From Shewanella marinintestina (GTDB lineage: Bacteria; Pseudomonadota; Gammaproteobacteria; Enterobacterales; Shewanellaceae), in NCBI RefSeq assembly GCF_023283845.1, contig NZ_JAKILC010000003.1:186001-250000 (forward strand): a stretch of 64,000 bases of DNA. Direction: 5' to 3'. Numbering within the stretch: the first letter of the stretch is position 1; the number at the start of each line of letters is the position of its first letter. Positions 18,670 to 27,731 of this stretch are shown here, in pieces. Both the position numbers and the translations under genes were made by a program. The notes beneath the pieces were generated by a model. It was not told the origin of the DNA. It did no database searches and saw only the letters and a list, made by a program, of their open reading frames with translations.

Positions 18670-20100
18670 TTGTCGTTCCTCGCTTTATAGCTATATACAA
18701 CTAGGACTTACATACTCATTTAACTGCTTATGGTTTTCTTTAAGGTTCGGTCAGATAAACCCAAGCGAATTTTAATAATCTGACTCTCACTAAAAAATTC
18801 CAAGCAATTAAAAGGCAATCGAGAACTGGTTAAGCATCTGTTGATTTACAACAAAACTACTGACTACAAACTTAAGTTGCAAGTAAACACCCAGGCCTGA
18901 AAGAGGCTAAGACAGACTCTAAAACAGCAAGATACACACTAAAAACAGACCACTAAATAGCTAGTAAACACCTGTAAAATAACAACTAAAATAAAAACCC
19001 ATAGATATGAAAAATAAGTAATTAATAAAACGTAAGACAAATTGACCAAAGCCAACAGCTATGAGTTAACTTCGTTATTAAATTTCACAATGTAAATTTT
19101 ATGTTACAAAAATAATAATTAGATCCGTCGCTATCAATTTACATAGCTGTTTTTCTTTAACTTACAGGTAAAGCATATTAGTACTTTAAAAACAATAATA
19201 TGGGTCAACTTTTTCAAACCAGAAGTTTAAACGAGCGTTTGATTCTTACGTTTACGTAAAAGTAATTAGATGAATACCTAATTCATTTAATTCAATAGCT
19301 GATAATTGATGACCAACATTCTAAAAAATATTGGTTCACTCGAAAATTTTCTGCAAAAAAGTTTACTTTTATAATAAAAACATCCAATTAACCGTCGATG
19401 AACGCTCATTAAAGTAAAAGATGACAAACTAGCTCTTAAGTAAAAGCCTATACAGATGAATTAGTATTAAATTGTCAGCCCCCTCACTTAAACCATAAAA
19501 ACGTAAGTATTCAGACTTAGTTAAGTGAGCCGACTATATACAAGTCAATTTAAGGGATTGTTCAAGCAGCAATTGTTTAATGATCCGAAGGCAAGCGACT
19601 AAATGCCATCGATAACGGGTATTGCATAACTCCTAATGACCGCGCAAGTGTGCCTCTAGGTTCGAGCATTTTGCTCTGACATCTGTTATATCGATAATCA
19701 TCGGGCATTAATGACATTCATCACTTTTACCGATATACAGAGATATCTTATCTATCTCTGTATATCAGTCACATACGAAACCACATGGCTTACAGCTAGT
19801 GAAGAGCTTAATCGAACTCAGGATCAGCTAGAAAGGACTTCAGCGGTGTTATGTTAAAGCTTTGGCTTAGCTTGTCATATATAAAAGTCCGATATGACTT
19901 GTTATTCTGAAGTATTTTTATTTATTTGCTTCTACTTTGGATCTTGAATTGCTTGATAGGAAAATCACCACTGTTTCAGCTAAGATTTTGAGACGATTTG
20001 GCAGATATGTCATTGGTAGAGCAATATCATTAAATTGGCGACTAGCAGACAATATGAAAAATGTTTGATAAACCAATAAAAGCATAGCGAATTACTATAC
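18670..20100. other. Long gene-free region upstream of aceB
   Basis: About 1.4 kb, AT-rich, with no reading frame I can support in either strand. The right end of it is downstream of the GGDEF gene and the left end holds the aceB promoter. It contains a perfect 14-bp inverted repeat at 19732-19766. An sRNA or degraded gene is possible but not demonstrable by reading. Confidence 0.5.
19732..19766. repeat. Perfect 14-bp inverted repeat
   Basis: GATATACAGAGATA and TATCTCTGTATATC pair without mismatch around a 7-nt loop (TCTTATC). No T-run follows on either strand, so it is not a standard terminator. It lies 335 nt downstream of the GGDEF stop and about 1.06 kb upstream of aceB, in otherwise featureless sequence. 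Confidence 0.6.
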
Positions 20101-21885
20101 CTATTGGCTAAATAACAATGGCTTTTGAGTGACCTCATCTCCCTGTTGAGTCTCAAGTTCGACGGTATATAAAGTCGCGCAATTACGGCCTGAGTGTTTA
20201 GATGAATATAAAGCTATATCGGCGCGTTTTAATAAAGGATCTAAGCTGAGATCATCAAAGGTATTACTGGCCACCCCGAAACTCGCACTCACATCAAATA
20301 CATGTCCTGAATATTTAGTATCAATATTAGAGATTGCCATTCTACAACGTTCAGCAATTTCTAAAGCCACATCGGCCTCTGAATAAGGCAAAAATATGGC
20401 AAACTCTTCTCCTCCCATCCGAGCAAAAATATCACTATCTCTAATTAACGGCTGCACGACTGAAACAACACGCTTTAATACCCAATCACCAGTTCCATGC
20501 CCAAACGTATCATTAATATTTTTAAAGCAATCTAGATCAAAAACTACAACTGAAAAATGAGCTTCTCGTATGCAAATTTGGACAAACTCATTTTCAGCAA
20601 AATCTTGACCCGCACCACGATTATAAACACCGGTTAATCTATCAGTGAGCGCAAGTTTTCTATAACGTATCTTCTGTCTATGACTAGAAAGTAAAAACAG
20701 TGATAAGAAAAATATACTACCAATCAGCATAGTAACGAGCATTAAGCTATTAGTCTTATCTGACTGATCCAGCTCTTTCTGAGTTTGCATCAATTGACGC
20801 TCTTGATTCAATAACTGTATTTCACGAGCCTGCTCTTGGTGCTTAAATTTAGCCATCTGATAGGCGTTTGCCTTAGCTTTAGTATCATCTAAAATCAGCT
20901 CAGAATAATGTTGATGAGATTCTAGATAATCATAGGCAAGCTTGTATTGCTGTGACTCAATATAAAGCTGCGACAATACTTTAGCTGCTTTGGCTTTATC
21001 ACCAATATTAATGACCGAGTCATCGAGCGCCATCACCTTTGATGCGAAATCATTTGCTAAAGATAAATGCCCCAACCTCAGATAGGTTTGACTCAATAAT
21101 GCTGTAACATTATTAATTTGGCTTTCAAAATTAAATTCTTGATAGCCTAAAAGTGCTTCCTCTAGCAAGAGTTTCGCATTTGTAAAATCTTCATTGTGCA
21201 TTGCTACTTCAGCAAGACCTGCTAGTGACATTGAGCCAATCAGTGGAAAACCATTATTCCTACAATACTGAAGGCTATAATCAAAACCATTCTCTGCGTT
21301 TTTAAAGTTAAGCTTTTTTAAATCCGCTACTGCAATATAGAGTAATGCAAAACAATGCTGACGAGCATTGTTATTCTCACTAAGCCTAGCTGCAGTTAAT
21401 GCGTATTCATATAACTCTTGATAAGCACCAATCTCATACGCCAAATTAGCCAAGCGCACATAGGCTCCAGCTTTTGTTTCAATATCATCAATTTGTTCAA
21501 TTTTACTTAAATTTGTTACCATAAATTCGATAGCTTCAGGGTACTGTTTAAGTAATATAAAATTAGCCGCAAAATGCTGATAAATGTTATTCAACGTTTC
21601 TTTATCGGGCTGCAACTTTTCGGCTTGGCCTAGCAATATTAACGACGACTGATAATCGCCTTTATAGGTTTGAACGACAGCACGATAAAAAGTCAATTTA
21701 GCCTTTTGCTCAGCAGTCAATTCATCCCAACTTTCTAACAGTTTTTTTAATTTATCTTCAGAGTTTTGTGGCGAAGAGGTAAGCGAATCCGCAATATTTA
21801 CCAAAGCAGAGTTATAGTCCACAGCTTCAGCATTTACCGGCCTAGCTAGACTAAAAAGCAAAAAAATAATGAAGATCCGCACCAT
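20101..21885 (-). CDS. TPR-GGDEF diguanylate cyclase linked to the borosin genes
   Basis: Predicted layout: a signal peptide (FIIFLLFSLARPVNAEA), a periplasmic all-helical TPR region (about residues 30-345), a coiled coil (EQAREIQLLNQERQLMQTQK), one membrane helix near residue 385 (LMLVTMLIGSIFFLSLFLLS) and a cytoplasmic GGDEF domain. The active site is GGEEF, in FARMGGEEFAIFLP, and an inhibitory I-site RDSD sits at the expected distance before it, so active c-di-GMP synthesis with product inhibition is likely. The ATG lies 4 nt after the sonA stop with no good ribosome site of its own, which suggests translational coupling to the peptide gene. Why a cyclase is tied to a RiPP locus is unknown. 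Confidence 0.85.
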   Translation of the reverse strand: MVRIFIIFLLFSLARPVNAEAVDYNSALVNIADSLTSSPQNSEDKLKKLLESWDELTAEQKAKLTFYRAVVQTYKGDYQSSLILLGQAEKLQPDKETLNNIYQHFAANFILLKQYPEAIEFMVTNLSKIEQIDDIETKAGAYVRLANLAYEIGAYQELYEYALTAARLSENNNARQHCFALLYIAVADLKKLNFKNAENGFDYSLQYCRNNGFPLIGSMSLAGLAEVAMHNEDFTNAKLLLEEALLGYQEFNFESQINNVTALLSQTYLRLGHLSLANDFASKVMALDDSVINIGDKAKAAKVLSQLYIESQQYKLAYDYLESHQHYSELILDDTKAKANAYQMAKFKHQEQAREIQLLNQERQLMQTQKELDQSDKTNSLMLVTMLIGSIFFLSLFLLSSHRQKIRYRKLALTDRLTGVYNRGAGQDFAENEFVQICIREAHFSVVVFDLDCFKNINDTFGHGTGDWVLKRVVSVVQPLIRDSDIFARMGGEEFAIFLPYSEADVALEIAERCRMAISNIDTKYSGHVFDVSASFGVASNTFDDLSLDPLLKRADIALYSSKHSGRNCATLYTVELETQQGDEVTQKPLLFSQ

Positions 21886-21889
21886 GATT

Positions 21890-22102
21890 CTATCTATTAC
21901 TCGTAAAAACTACTGTATATGAGCCCATAGGTTTAGCGCCTGCAATAGATTCTATCTTATTTTTATCACCAGAAAGCACCACTTGAATTTCCTCCTCACT
22001 CAAACCATGCGCCTGCATAACAGCTTGAGGGTCTTGTTTGTATTGCTCTAGTAATTTTGCATCAGAACCTAACTTCTCGAAAAACACATTAAACTTTGAC
22101 AT
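21890..22102 (-). CDS. sonA: Split borosin precursor peptide (SonA-like)
   Basis: This 70-residue peptide matches the precursor of the type IV (split) borosins, whose best-known member is SonA of Shewanella oneidensis. Residues 1-52 form the helical borosin-binding domain (FFEKLGSDAKLLEQYKQDPQ, AHGLSEEEIQVVLSGD). The C-terminal tail GAKPMGSYTVVFTSNR carries the core. The methyltransferase adds methyl groups to backbone amides; by analogy to SonA the sites should lie in the hydrophobic YTVVF stretch (residues 62-66), but the exact positions are inference. AAGGGAATAATA precedes the ATG. sonM lies 88 nt upstream on the same strand and the GGDEF gene 4 nt downstream. Confidence 0.85.
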   Translation of the reverse strand: MSKFNVFFEKLGSDAKLLEQYKQDPQAVMQAHGLSEEEIQVVLSGDKNKIESIAGAKPMGSYTVVFTSNR

Positions 22103-22190
22103 TATTATTCCCTTAAATAGATGAACATTTTGGTTGGTTTTAATTAGCCACGTGGTAGCGAAGATATATAGTGTTAAAATTAGCGTTGAA

Positions 22191-22997
22191 TTAACCTAAC
22201 TCTTCAGCTGTAATCCCAAGCTTAGCCAATACCTGATGGTTAAACTCAAGCTCACGCGATGGTGGTATTAGTAAAGTGGTGATAGATGAAAGGCGCGCAA
22301 ATGGCAAATTCTTGAGCACGATTCTATCGATCCTTGGAGACTGAGTAGGTAGGTTTGGAGCCTCGTAAAGCACGATTTCATGTTCTAGCGGATACCACTC
22401 GTTAAGCTGCTCCACTAACACTTGCAACCTATCTGATGAAGTATGAAACTCGGTTAAAGTATGTTCACCGGCAATACCAATCTGCCACAGCAATAGATGT
22501 GTTGTCGGGTCGGGAGTATGCTTATAGAACATAAACTGGCTAGCTTCGAAGCTTTGATGTCCTGAAGCCCCTGGATCTATGCCAATATCAGCCCATAAAC
22601 AAGCTTCAGCAGAAATCCCCGGCTCCATTTGGGCTGTATATCCCTCGTCTCTAGCTTGTGCAATAGCAAAATGCGACACACAAGCAAATACGCCTGGGTG
22701 CCCATATAGTGCGCAAACAACTTTTTTACCTAGACGAACTTGCTCAATAATCGCTTCAACCATCTGCTTGTATGTATCACGACGATTTTTGACTTCGCCC
22801 TCTTGTGCATAATAAGGCTGAAGACTACGCACATCTTGGTTAAGCGACTCAAGCCAATTCTGAGTAAAGCTGTCAGACACTAAAGAGAAGACCACGTCAG
22901 CATGTTCGAGATAACTTTTACTCATAACGCTTATCTGTCCGGCCAAGTTGAGTCCTGTACCGACACAAATTAAAGTCCCTTTTTTATCTGCTTCCAT
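22191..22997 (-). CDS. sonM: Borosin alpha-N-methyltransferase (SonM-like)
   Basis: A 268-residue SAM-dependent enzyme of the tetrapyrrole methylase (SAM_TP-MT) fold. Blocks: LICVGTGLNLAGQISVMS (first SAM loop), ALYGHPGVF (the GxPG loop), and MEPGISAEACLWADIGIDPG followed by HQSFEASQFMFYKH. The last two match the family that methylates peptide backbone amides in borosins (OphMA, SonM) rather than corrin or siroheme enzymes. The separate small substrate peptide next door makes this the split type. It is the first gene of the minus-strand cluster sonM-sonA-GGDEF and is divergent from bamE. Confidence 0.88.
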   Translation of the reverse strand: MEADKKGTLICVGTGLNLAGQISVMSKSYLEHADVVFSLVSDSFTQNWLESLNQDVRSLQPYYAQEGEVKNRRDTYKQMVEAIIEQVRLGKKVVCALYGHPGVFACVSHFAIAQARDEGYTAQMEPGISAEACLWADIGIDPGASGHQSFEASQFMFYKHTPDPTTHLLLWQIGIAGEHTLTEFHTSSDRLQVLVEQLNEWYPLEHEIVLYEAPNLPTQSPRIDRIVLKNLPFARLSSITTLLIPPSRELEFNHQVLAKLGITAEELG

Positions 22998-23474
22998 TTA
23001 TTTAGCTGCCTGTTAATTCATTTATCATTATTATTGGTGATTTAGCGCTCAATCTTAGCGATTAAAAATCGCCAAACACCATTAAACTAACATAACCATT
23101 ACACAACTAAAACACAAACTAACAAGTTGTTTTTACAAGTAGTAATCTTAAAAGCAGCAGTCGCCTAGATAAGCCCCCAAGCATTAGCACAAACTGAATT
23201 AAACGCTATAAAATACGCTCTGTACTACCACAATCAAACATGTCATCTAATATAGGTAAGGGTAAAAAACGCTGAAATAAGCCAACAAGCAATCTCTATT
23301 CGGAACTAAATGTTATTTTTCGACTCAATATATTTATCCTGCAGAGATTAATATTAAAATCTGCAATTTGTGTATAGAATCATGCACCAAGCACACCCAT
23401 TAGCAATTACCCTTGTCATAAGGGGGAAGCCTTGGGTATTATGACCGACAGATTTTGATGAAGTAGCGCATTCA
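22998..23474. other. Divergent intergenic region between sonM and bamE
   Basis: 477 nt without a gene. It must hold both promoters: that of the borosin operon (leftward) and bamE (rightward). No clear repeat or regulator site was recognised. Confidence 0.55.
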
Positions 23475-23969
23475 ATGACAATTAAAAAGAAAAGTCTTAC
23501 CCTTTTGGGCGCTGCTGCGCTCTCGTTATCACTTAGTTCATGCGGTGTTTTTGACTGGTTGATCTATAAGCCTGATATCCCTCAGGGTAACTATATGGAA
23601 AAACAACAGGTCGAAAAACTTAGAATCGACATGACTAAAGAACAAGTAGAGTATGTACTTGGTCGTCCAGTGTTACGGGATAGTTTTTCTGATGATACTT
23701 GGTACTATGTCTACCACTACAAAAGTGGTCGTGATGCTAGTATTACTCATAAAGAGCTTATTCTTAACTTCAACGGTAATCAGTTAGTTGAAGTGAAAGG
23801 TGACTATGAATTAAGCGCCGACTTTAATACTCCGCTAGAGGATAGCCGACTACCTGAAGTGAATATTCCTGAAGATGATCCGTTGATTCCGGAGCAACGT
23901 CCGCAAGCTGAACCATTGGTCGAAGAAAAAGAAACTCAACCTGAGTCACTATCTGAAAAGTTTGAATAA
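23475..23969 (+). CDS. bamE: Outer membrane protein assembly factor BamE
   Basis: BamE (SmpA/OmlA) is a small lipoprotein of the BAM complex. The signal ends in lipobox LSSC (Cys near residue 23), followed by the conserved YKPDIPQGNYM and MTKEQVEYVLGRPVLRDSF, then DDTWYYVYHYKSG. The protein (164 aa) has a longer acidic, Pro-rich tail than E. coli BamE (113 aa), as in other Shewanella. It faces ratA-rnfH and ends in a bidirectional hairpin. Confidence 0.95.
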   Translation: MTIKKKSLTLLGAAALSLSLSSCGVFDWLIYKPDIPQGNYMEKQQVEKLRIDMTKEQVEYVLGRPVLRDSFSDDTWYYVYHYKSGRDASITHKELILNFNGNQLVEVKGDYELSADFNTPLEDSRLPEVNIPEDDPLIPEQRPQAEPLVEEKETQPESLSEKFE

Positions 23970-23989
23970 TAACAGCTGATTAAATGAAA

Positions 23990-24026
23990 AATGGCGAGAA
24001 CCTAATTGGTTACTCGCCATTTTTTA
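23990..24026. terminator. Terminator between bamE and rnfH
   Basis: ATGGCGAGAACC and GGTTACTCGCCAT pair with one bulge around TAATT, with A-rich sequence before and TTTTTT after. It works in both directions between the convergent genes. Confidence 0.85.
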
Positions 24027-24063
24027 TTGTTTCAATTTGCTAAGAGCTAACTGCGCAATGAAA

Positions 24064-24396
24064 TTATATTTTACTGCCGGTGATCTTATTAATACGACCA
24101 TCCTCTTTAGCTTTTTCCGCGCGTTTACGGCGCACATCTTTAGGGTCAGCAATTAAAGGACGGTAAATCTCAACTCGTTGTCCAGGTTGCAACACTTCAT
24201 CGTGTTTAACTAAACGGCTAAAAATACCCAACTTGACGGTTTCTAGATCGATCTCAGGAAAGTAACTCTGCATACCACTAAGCTTTACCGCCTCGATGCA
24301 AGTCGTTCCCACAGGGACATTAACCTTTATCAACTTTTGCTGCTTAGCTAAAGCGTATATCACTTCAACAATAAATGGCGCTTGCTCTGTACTCAT
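24064..24396 (-). CDS. rnfH: RnfH family ubiquitin-like protein
   Basis: A 110-residue beta-grasp protein: FIVEVIYALAKQQKLIKVNV, the conserved GTTCIEAVKLSG, VKLGIFSRLVKHDEVLQPGQ and VEIYRPLIADPKDVRRKRAE. The YRPL-ADPK-RR ending is diagnostic. Its ATG overlaps the ratA stop by 4 nt (ATGA type), as in most gammaproteobacteria. Its role is not settled; the name comes from proximity to rnf genes elsewhere. Confidence 0.92.
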   Translation of the reverse strand: MSTEQAPFIVEVIYALAKQQKLIKVNVPVGTTCIEAVKLSGMQSYFPEIDLETVKLGIFSRLVKHDEVLQPGQRVEIYRPLIADPKDVRRKRAEKAKEDGRINKITGSKI

Positions 24397-24824
24397 TTGT
24401 ATATCACCTTTGCACGGCTTGTAAACGCCGTCACCATAGAGCCCATCAATTCTTTAAAAACCTTACCAAAAGCCATATCAACAATGGAGCTTGAAAACTC
24501 AAAACTCAACTCAAAGTCTACTTTACAAGCATCCTCTGTTAGCTCTGTGAACGTCCATTGACCAACTAATTCCTTAAATGGGCCATTTTCCAATTGCAAT
24601 TGAATGCTTTTACCAGGTACAACCTGATTACGCGTAGTAAAGGTTTTACTGATCCCAGCTTTTGACACATCCACTGATGCAACCATGGTCTTGCCGTCGA
24701 ATTCAATAACCTTGCCACCCACGCAACCAGGTAAAAACTCTTTATAAGACTCAACATCATTAACTAAGTCATACATCTGCATCGCACTAAAGCGAACTAA
24801 AACACTGCGTGAAATTTGCGGCAT
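24393..24824 (-). CDS. ratA: RatA family SRPBCC protein (coenzyme Q-binding COQ10 type)
   Basis: The 143-residue START/SRPBCC protein begins MPQISRSVLVRFSAMQMYDL, the normal family opening, so I start at 24824 although the frame is open 35 codons further upstream. Conserved VNDVESYKEFLPGCVGGKV is present. RatA of E. coli has been described as a toxin blocking ribosome subunit association; homologues including Coq10 bind ubiquinone, so the true role here is open. The adjacent rnfH is its constant partner and smpB is divergent. Confidence 0.92.
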   Translation of the reverse strand: MPQISRSVLVRFSAMQMYDLVNDVESYKEFLPGCVGGKVIEFDGKTMVASVDVSKAGISKTFTTRNQVVPGKSIQLQLENGPFKELVGQWTFTELTEDACKVDFELSFEFSSSIVDMAFGKVFKELMGSMVTAFTSRAKVIYK

Positions 24825-25017
24825 TGACGATAGATACTCGGTAATTAAATTCGAAAGGTCGATTTTAGCATGAACACAAGAAAACGCATCTATGATACAG
24901 TACTGCTGCTTTAAGCGATTAAAAAGCAAACAAACTCGCTACGTTACAACAGAAATCATCGAATAATTCGATGTCGCTAATTCCATATTTGTTTTGCCTG
25001 AGTATAATGACTTCCCT

Positions 25018-25512
25018 ATGGCTAAGAAAAATGCAAAAAACTCAAAGAACAGTTCAGCTTCCATCGCACGTAACAAACGCGCGACCTTCGATTATAAGTT
25101 CGAAGAGAAGCTAGAAGCGGGCCTATCCCTCATGGGGTGGGAAGTGAAGTCTATTCGTATGGGCAAGGTAAACTTGTCTGAAAGCTACGTATTCTTAAGG
25201 GAAGGCGAAGCTTACCTTTTTGGCTGCACAATCGCCCCGCTTAATACAGCATCTTCACATGTAGTATGTGATCCATTGCGCTCACGTAAATTACTACTTA
25301 AACGTAAAGAGCTGGATAAGCTAGAAGGCTTGGTGGAACGTAAAGGTTACTCAATCGTACCTATTTCAATGTATTGGCAAAAAGGTGCTTGGGTAAAAAT
25401 AGAGATCGGCTTAGGTAAAGGTAAGAAAGATCACGATAAACGTGAGGATACCAAAGACCGTGAATGGCAGATTGAAAAGTCTCGAACCATGAAAAAGGCT
25501 GTTCAACAGTAA
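25018..25512 (+). CDS. smpB: SsrA-binding protein SmpB
   Basis: SmpB binds tmRNA and delivers it to stalled ribosomes for trans-translation. The protein has the OB-fold blocks [39 protein letters not shown] and the basic C-terminal tail [18 protein letters not shown] start at the ATG at 25018 ([13 protein letters not shown]). It lies about 110 nt upstream of ssrA in the same direction. Confidence 0.96.
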   Translation: MAKKNAKNSKNSSASIARNKRATFDYKFEEKLEAGLSLMGWEVKSIRMGKVNLSESYVFLREGEAYLFGCTIAPLNTASSHVVCDPLRSRKLLLKRKELDKLEGLVERKGYSIVPISMYWQKGAWVKIEIGLGKGKKDHDKREDTKDREWQIEKSRTMKKAVQQ

Positions 25513-25621
25513 TAGATACAAGAATATGACCAATAACGGTCGTATAACGAACAATCGATTAGTAATGTGCTTTTTATCCTTGTTAAAACAAGATATGACG
25601 CGTTACAATCAAATTGTACTT

Positions 25622-25977
25622 GGGGGCGATTCTGGATTCGACAAGATTCTCGAAACCCTGGGAGCATGCCGAGGGGCGGTTGGCCTCGTAAAAAGCCGCA
25701 CAGTTATAGTTGCAAACGACGATAACTACGCTCTAGCAGCTTAGGCTAGCTAGCCATCTTGCTCACGTTTCTCAAATGGGCAGAGTAATAAGATGGTCAC
25801 CTTTACATTTGATAGCGAGGGAACCACGTTCAGGGGTGAACCGCGAAATAGTACTGAACTCGCCAATTGCAATCCTGTCTTTCGGAGTGTACTTGGTTAA
25901 CCAAAAGAGAGACTAAGCATGTAGCGCCTTGGATGTAGGCTTTTTGGACGCGGGTTCGAGCCCCGCCGCCTCCACCA
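25622..25977 (+). ncRNA. ssrA: Transfer-messenger RNA (tmRNA)
   Basis: The 5' end GGGGGCGATTCTGGATTCGA pairs with the 3' CGCCTCC before ACCA, forming the acceptor stem. The T arm GGGTTCGAGCCCC stands at the 3' end. The tag frame starts at the resume codon GCA (25712) and encodes ANDDNYALAA before TAG (25742-25744), the ALAA proteolysis tag. The 356-nt length is normal. A terminator follows at 25989. The 3' end also serves as the integration site of the downstream element. Confidence 0.97.
25952..25977 (+). other. Probable attachment site (attL) in the ssrA 3' end
   Basis: The T-arm and acceptor 3' half of ssrA is a standard target for P4-type integrases, and an integrase gene begins 167 nt beyond. 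The crossover point cannot be set because no second copy was found in the window. The span given is the T-arm to CCA. Confidence 0.6.
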
Positions 25978-25988
25978 AATACAGGAAC

Positions 25989-26014
25989 AAAGACGTCTTC
26001 GGGCGTCTTTTTTT
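25989..26014 (+). terminator. Terminator of ssrA
   Basis: AAAGACG and CGTCTTT form a stem around TCTTCGGG, followed by a run of T. Confidence 0.88.
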
Positions 26015-26143
26015 CTGCCTGTAAAACGCTAAAATCAATAACTTAGCGTCCATCAACGTCTATTACCATTTCATAGCAGCTTGAGTTTTAAGTAACACTC
26101 AATGTAACATCAAAACCACTTCGCGATTTGGGTGTTACAAATA

Positions 26144-27343
26144 ATGGCCAATACTACCAAGCCTCTTACTGCTACTGCTGTTGCAAACGCAAAACCTAAA
26201 GAAAAAGAATACAACCTCTCTGATGGTAGGGGGCTATCACTTAGGATCAAAACTAGTGGTTCAAAGTTTTGGCTGCTTAATTACTCACGCCCTGTCACCA
26301 AGAAAAGAGCAAACCTAGGTTTAGGCACCTACCCTGATGTGCCACTAGCTGAAGCAAGAAAGCGAAGAGAAGCTGCCCGAGAGTTACTTGCTCAAGGTAT
26401 CGATCCACAACACCACCAGCAGCAACAAAAAGCTGCTGTAAAAACCGATGCAGAAAACACCCTAAGATCGGTAACTGACGCTTGGTTTGAAATTAAAAAG
26501 CAAAAGGTCTCTGAAAATCACGGCCAAAAGCTGTATCGTCGCCTTGAGCTTTACCTCTTCCCAACCCTAGGTGAAACACCGGTCAGTGCCTTAACCGCCC
26601 CACAAGTTATTCAAGTACTCAAGCCAGCAGAAGCTAAAGGCAATGTAGAAACCTGCAAGCGCGTGATCAGCTGGCTAAACGAAGTAATGACCTTTGCAGT
26701 CAATACTGGCCTAATCCACTCAAACCCGCTTATTGGCATAGCTGCAGCATTTGGCATTCCAGAAAAACGCCAAATGCCCACAATTAAACCTGATGAACTT
26801 CCTGAGCTTATGGAGGCGCTGTCCTACGCGAGTATCAAGCTAACAACTCGCTGCTTGATAGAGCTTCAATTACATACCATGACTCGCCCCGCGGAAGCAG
26901 CTATGGCTAAGTGGGCTGAAATTGATTTTGATAAGAAAATATGGGTTGTTCCTGCAGAGCGCATGAAGATGAAGCGTGAGCATATCATCCCACTCACACC
27001 ACAGGTTATATCACTACTAGAGCGCATGCAGAAGATCAGTGGTGACTTGGAATATATATTCCCTGCAGATAGAAACAAAAATAACCACACCAACACCGAA
27101 ACGGCCAATATGGCTATCAAACGTATGGGCTACAAAGGCCGTCTAGTGGCCCACGGGCTACGTGCATTAGCCAGCACTACACTAAACGAACAAGGCTTTG
27201 ATGCTGAGCTTATTGAGGTTTCATTGGCTCATGTAGATAAAAACACCGTAAGAGCGGCATATAATCGCGCCGACTACATTGAGCGGCGCAGAGAGCTAAT
27301 GTGCTGGTGGAGTGAGCATATACAACAGTCAAGACGAGGTTAG
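26144..27343 (+). CDS. Tyrosine-type integrase (P4-like, DUF4102 N-terminus)
   Basis: The roughly 400-residue protein has the N-terminal DUF4102 arm-binding domain (KEYNLSDGRGLSLRIKTSG, WLLNYSRPVTKKRANLGLG), a SAM-like core-binding domain and the catalytic domain. The catalytic set is visible: Arg in HTMTRPAEAAMAKW, HGLR, the His in SLAHVDKN and Tyr in RAAYNRADY. Such enzymes integrate islands into tRNA/tmRNA 3' ends. The ATG at 26144 opens MANTTKPLTATAVANAKPK; a GTG 12 nt upstream is an alternative. No good ribosome site is seen for either. It is the first gene of the island and appears intact. Confidence 0.93.
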   Translation: MANTTKPLTATAVANAKPKEKEYNLSDGRGLSLRIKTSGSKFWLLNYSRPVTKKRANLGLGTYPDVPLAEARKRREAARELLAQGIDPQHHQQQQKAAVKTDAENTLRSVTDAWFEIKKQKVSENHGQKLYRRLELYLFPTLGETPVSALTAPQVIQVLKPAEAKGNVETCKRVISWLNEVMTFAVNTGLIHSNPLIGIAAAFGIPEKRQMPTIKPDELPELMEALSYASIKLTTRCLIELQLHTMTRPAEAAMAKWAEIDFDKKIWVVPAERMKMKREHIIPLTPQVISLLERMQKISGDLEYIFPADRNKNNHTNTETANMAIKRMGYKGRLVAHGLRALASTTLNEQGFDAELIEVSLAHVDKNTVRAAYNRADYIERRRELMCWWSEHIQQSRRG

Positions 27344-27731
27344 AATTATTAAAATTAGAGTTCTACAAAGTTATGACATTCGTAGCTCATTATTGGACAA
27401 AAGTGGTTTCAATGGCCTGCGGCCAGCGTATGTGCAGACACTTCTGAGACACGCTTCAAGTACGTCCCTGTAAGCTCTACGATGGCATCAGCTGTATCTA
27501 CACTTGGTTAGAACAGCATAACCTTTAATATTTAGAGTTATGGCTAAAGGCCTAACTCATTTTTGGACAGAAATGCGTTAGAGTATCTGGTCTATCAGGA
27601 GTGACTTAGATGAGGCAAAGTATCTCAATTTATCTTATTCGCTCCGACCCCTTTGCCTTTGATGCTAAGAGATAGTGTAATGCGGAAAGCGCCAAAAGCT
27701 CAAAGTTAGCTATTGACTCCATAGTCTCTTG
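27344..27731. other. Gene-free stretch behind the integrase
   Basis: 388 nt with no supported reading frame. It contains two imperfect copies of CTCATTxTTGGACAxAA (about 27389 and 27557), possibly arm sites or decay products. The right end lies downstream of the HEPN-like gene; its minus strand begins TTTAACAAGAG, a weak hint of a degenerate attC. Confidence 0.5.

Noticed and set aside
25526..25744. Open frame of 72 codons over the tmRNA 5' part
   Set aside because: It is the tmRNA itself; only the tag part from 25712 to 25744 is translated.
27540..27731. Second attC downstream of the HEPN-like gene
   Set aside because: TTTAACAAGAG looks like one end, but no pairing arms or GTTR end could be found.
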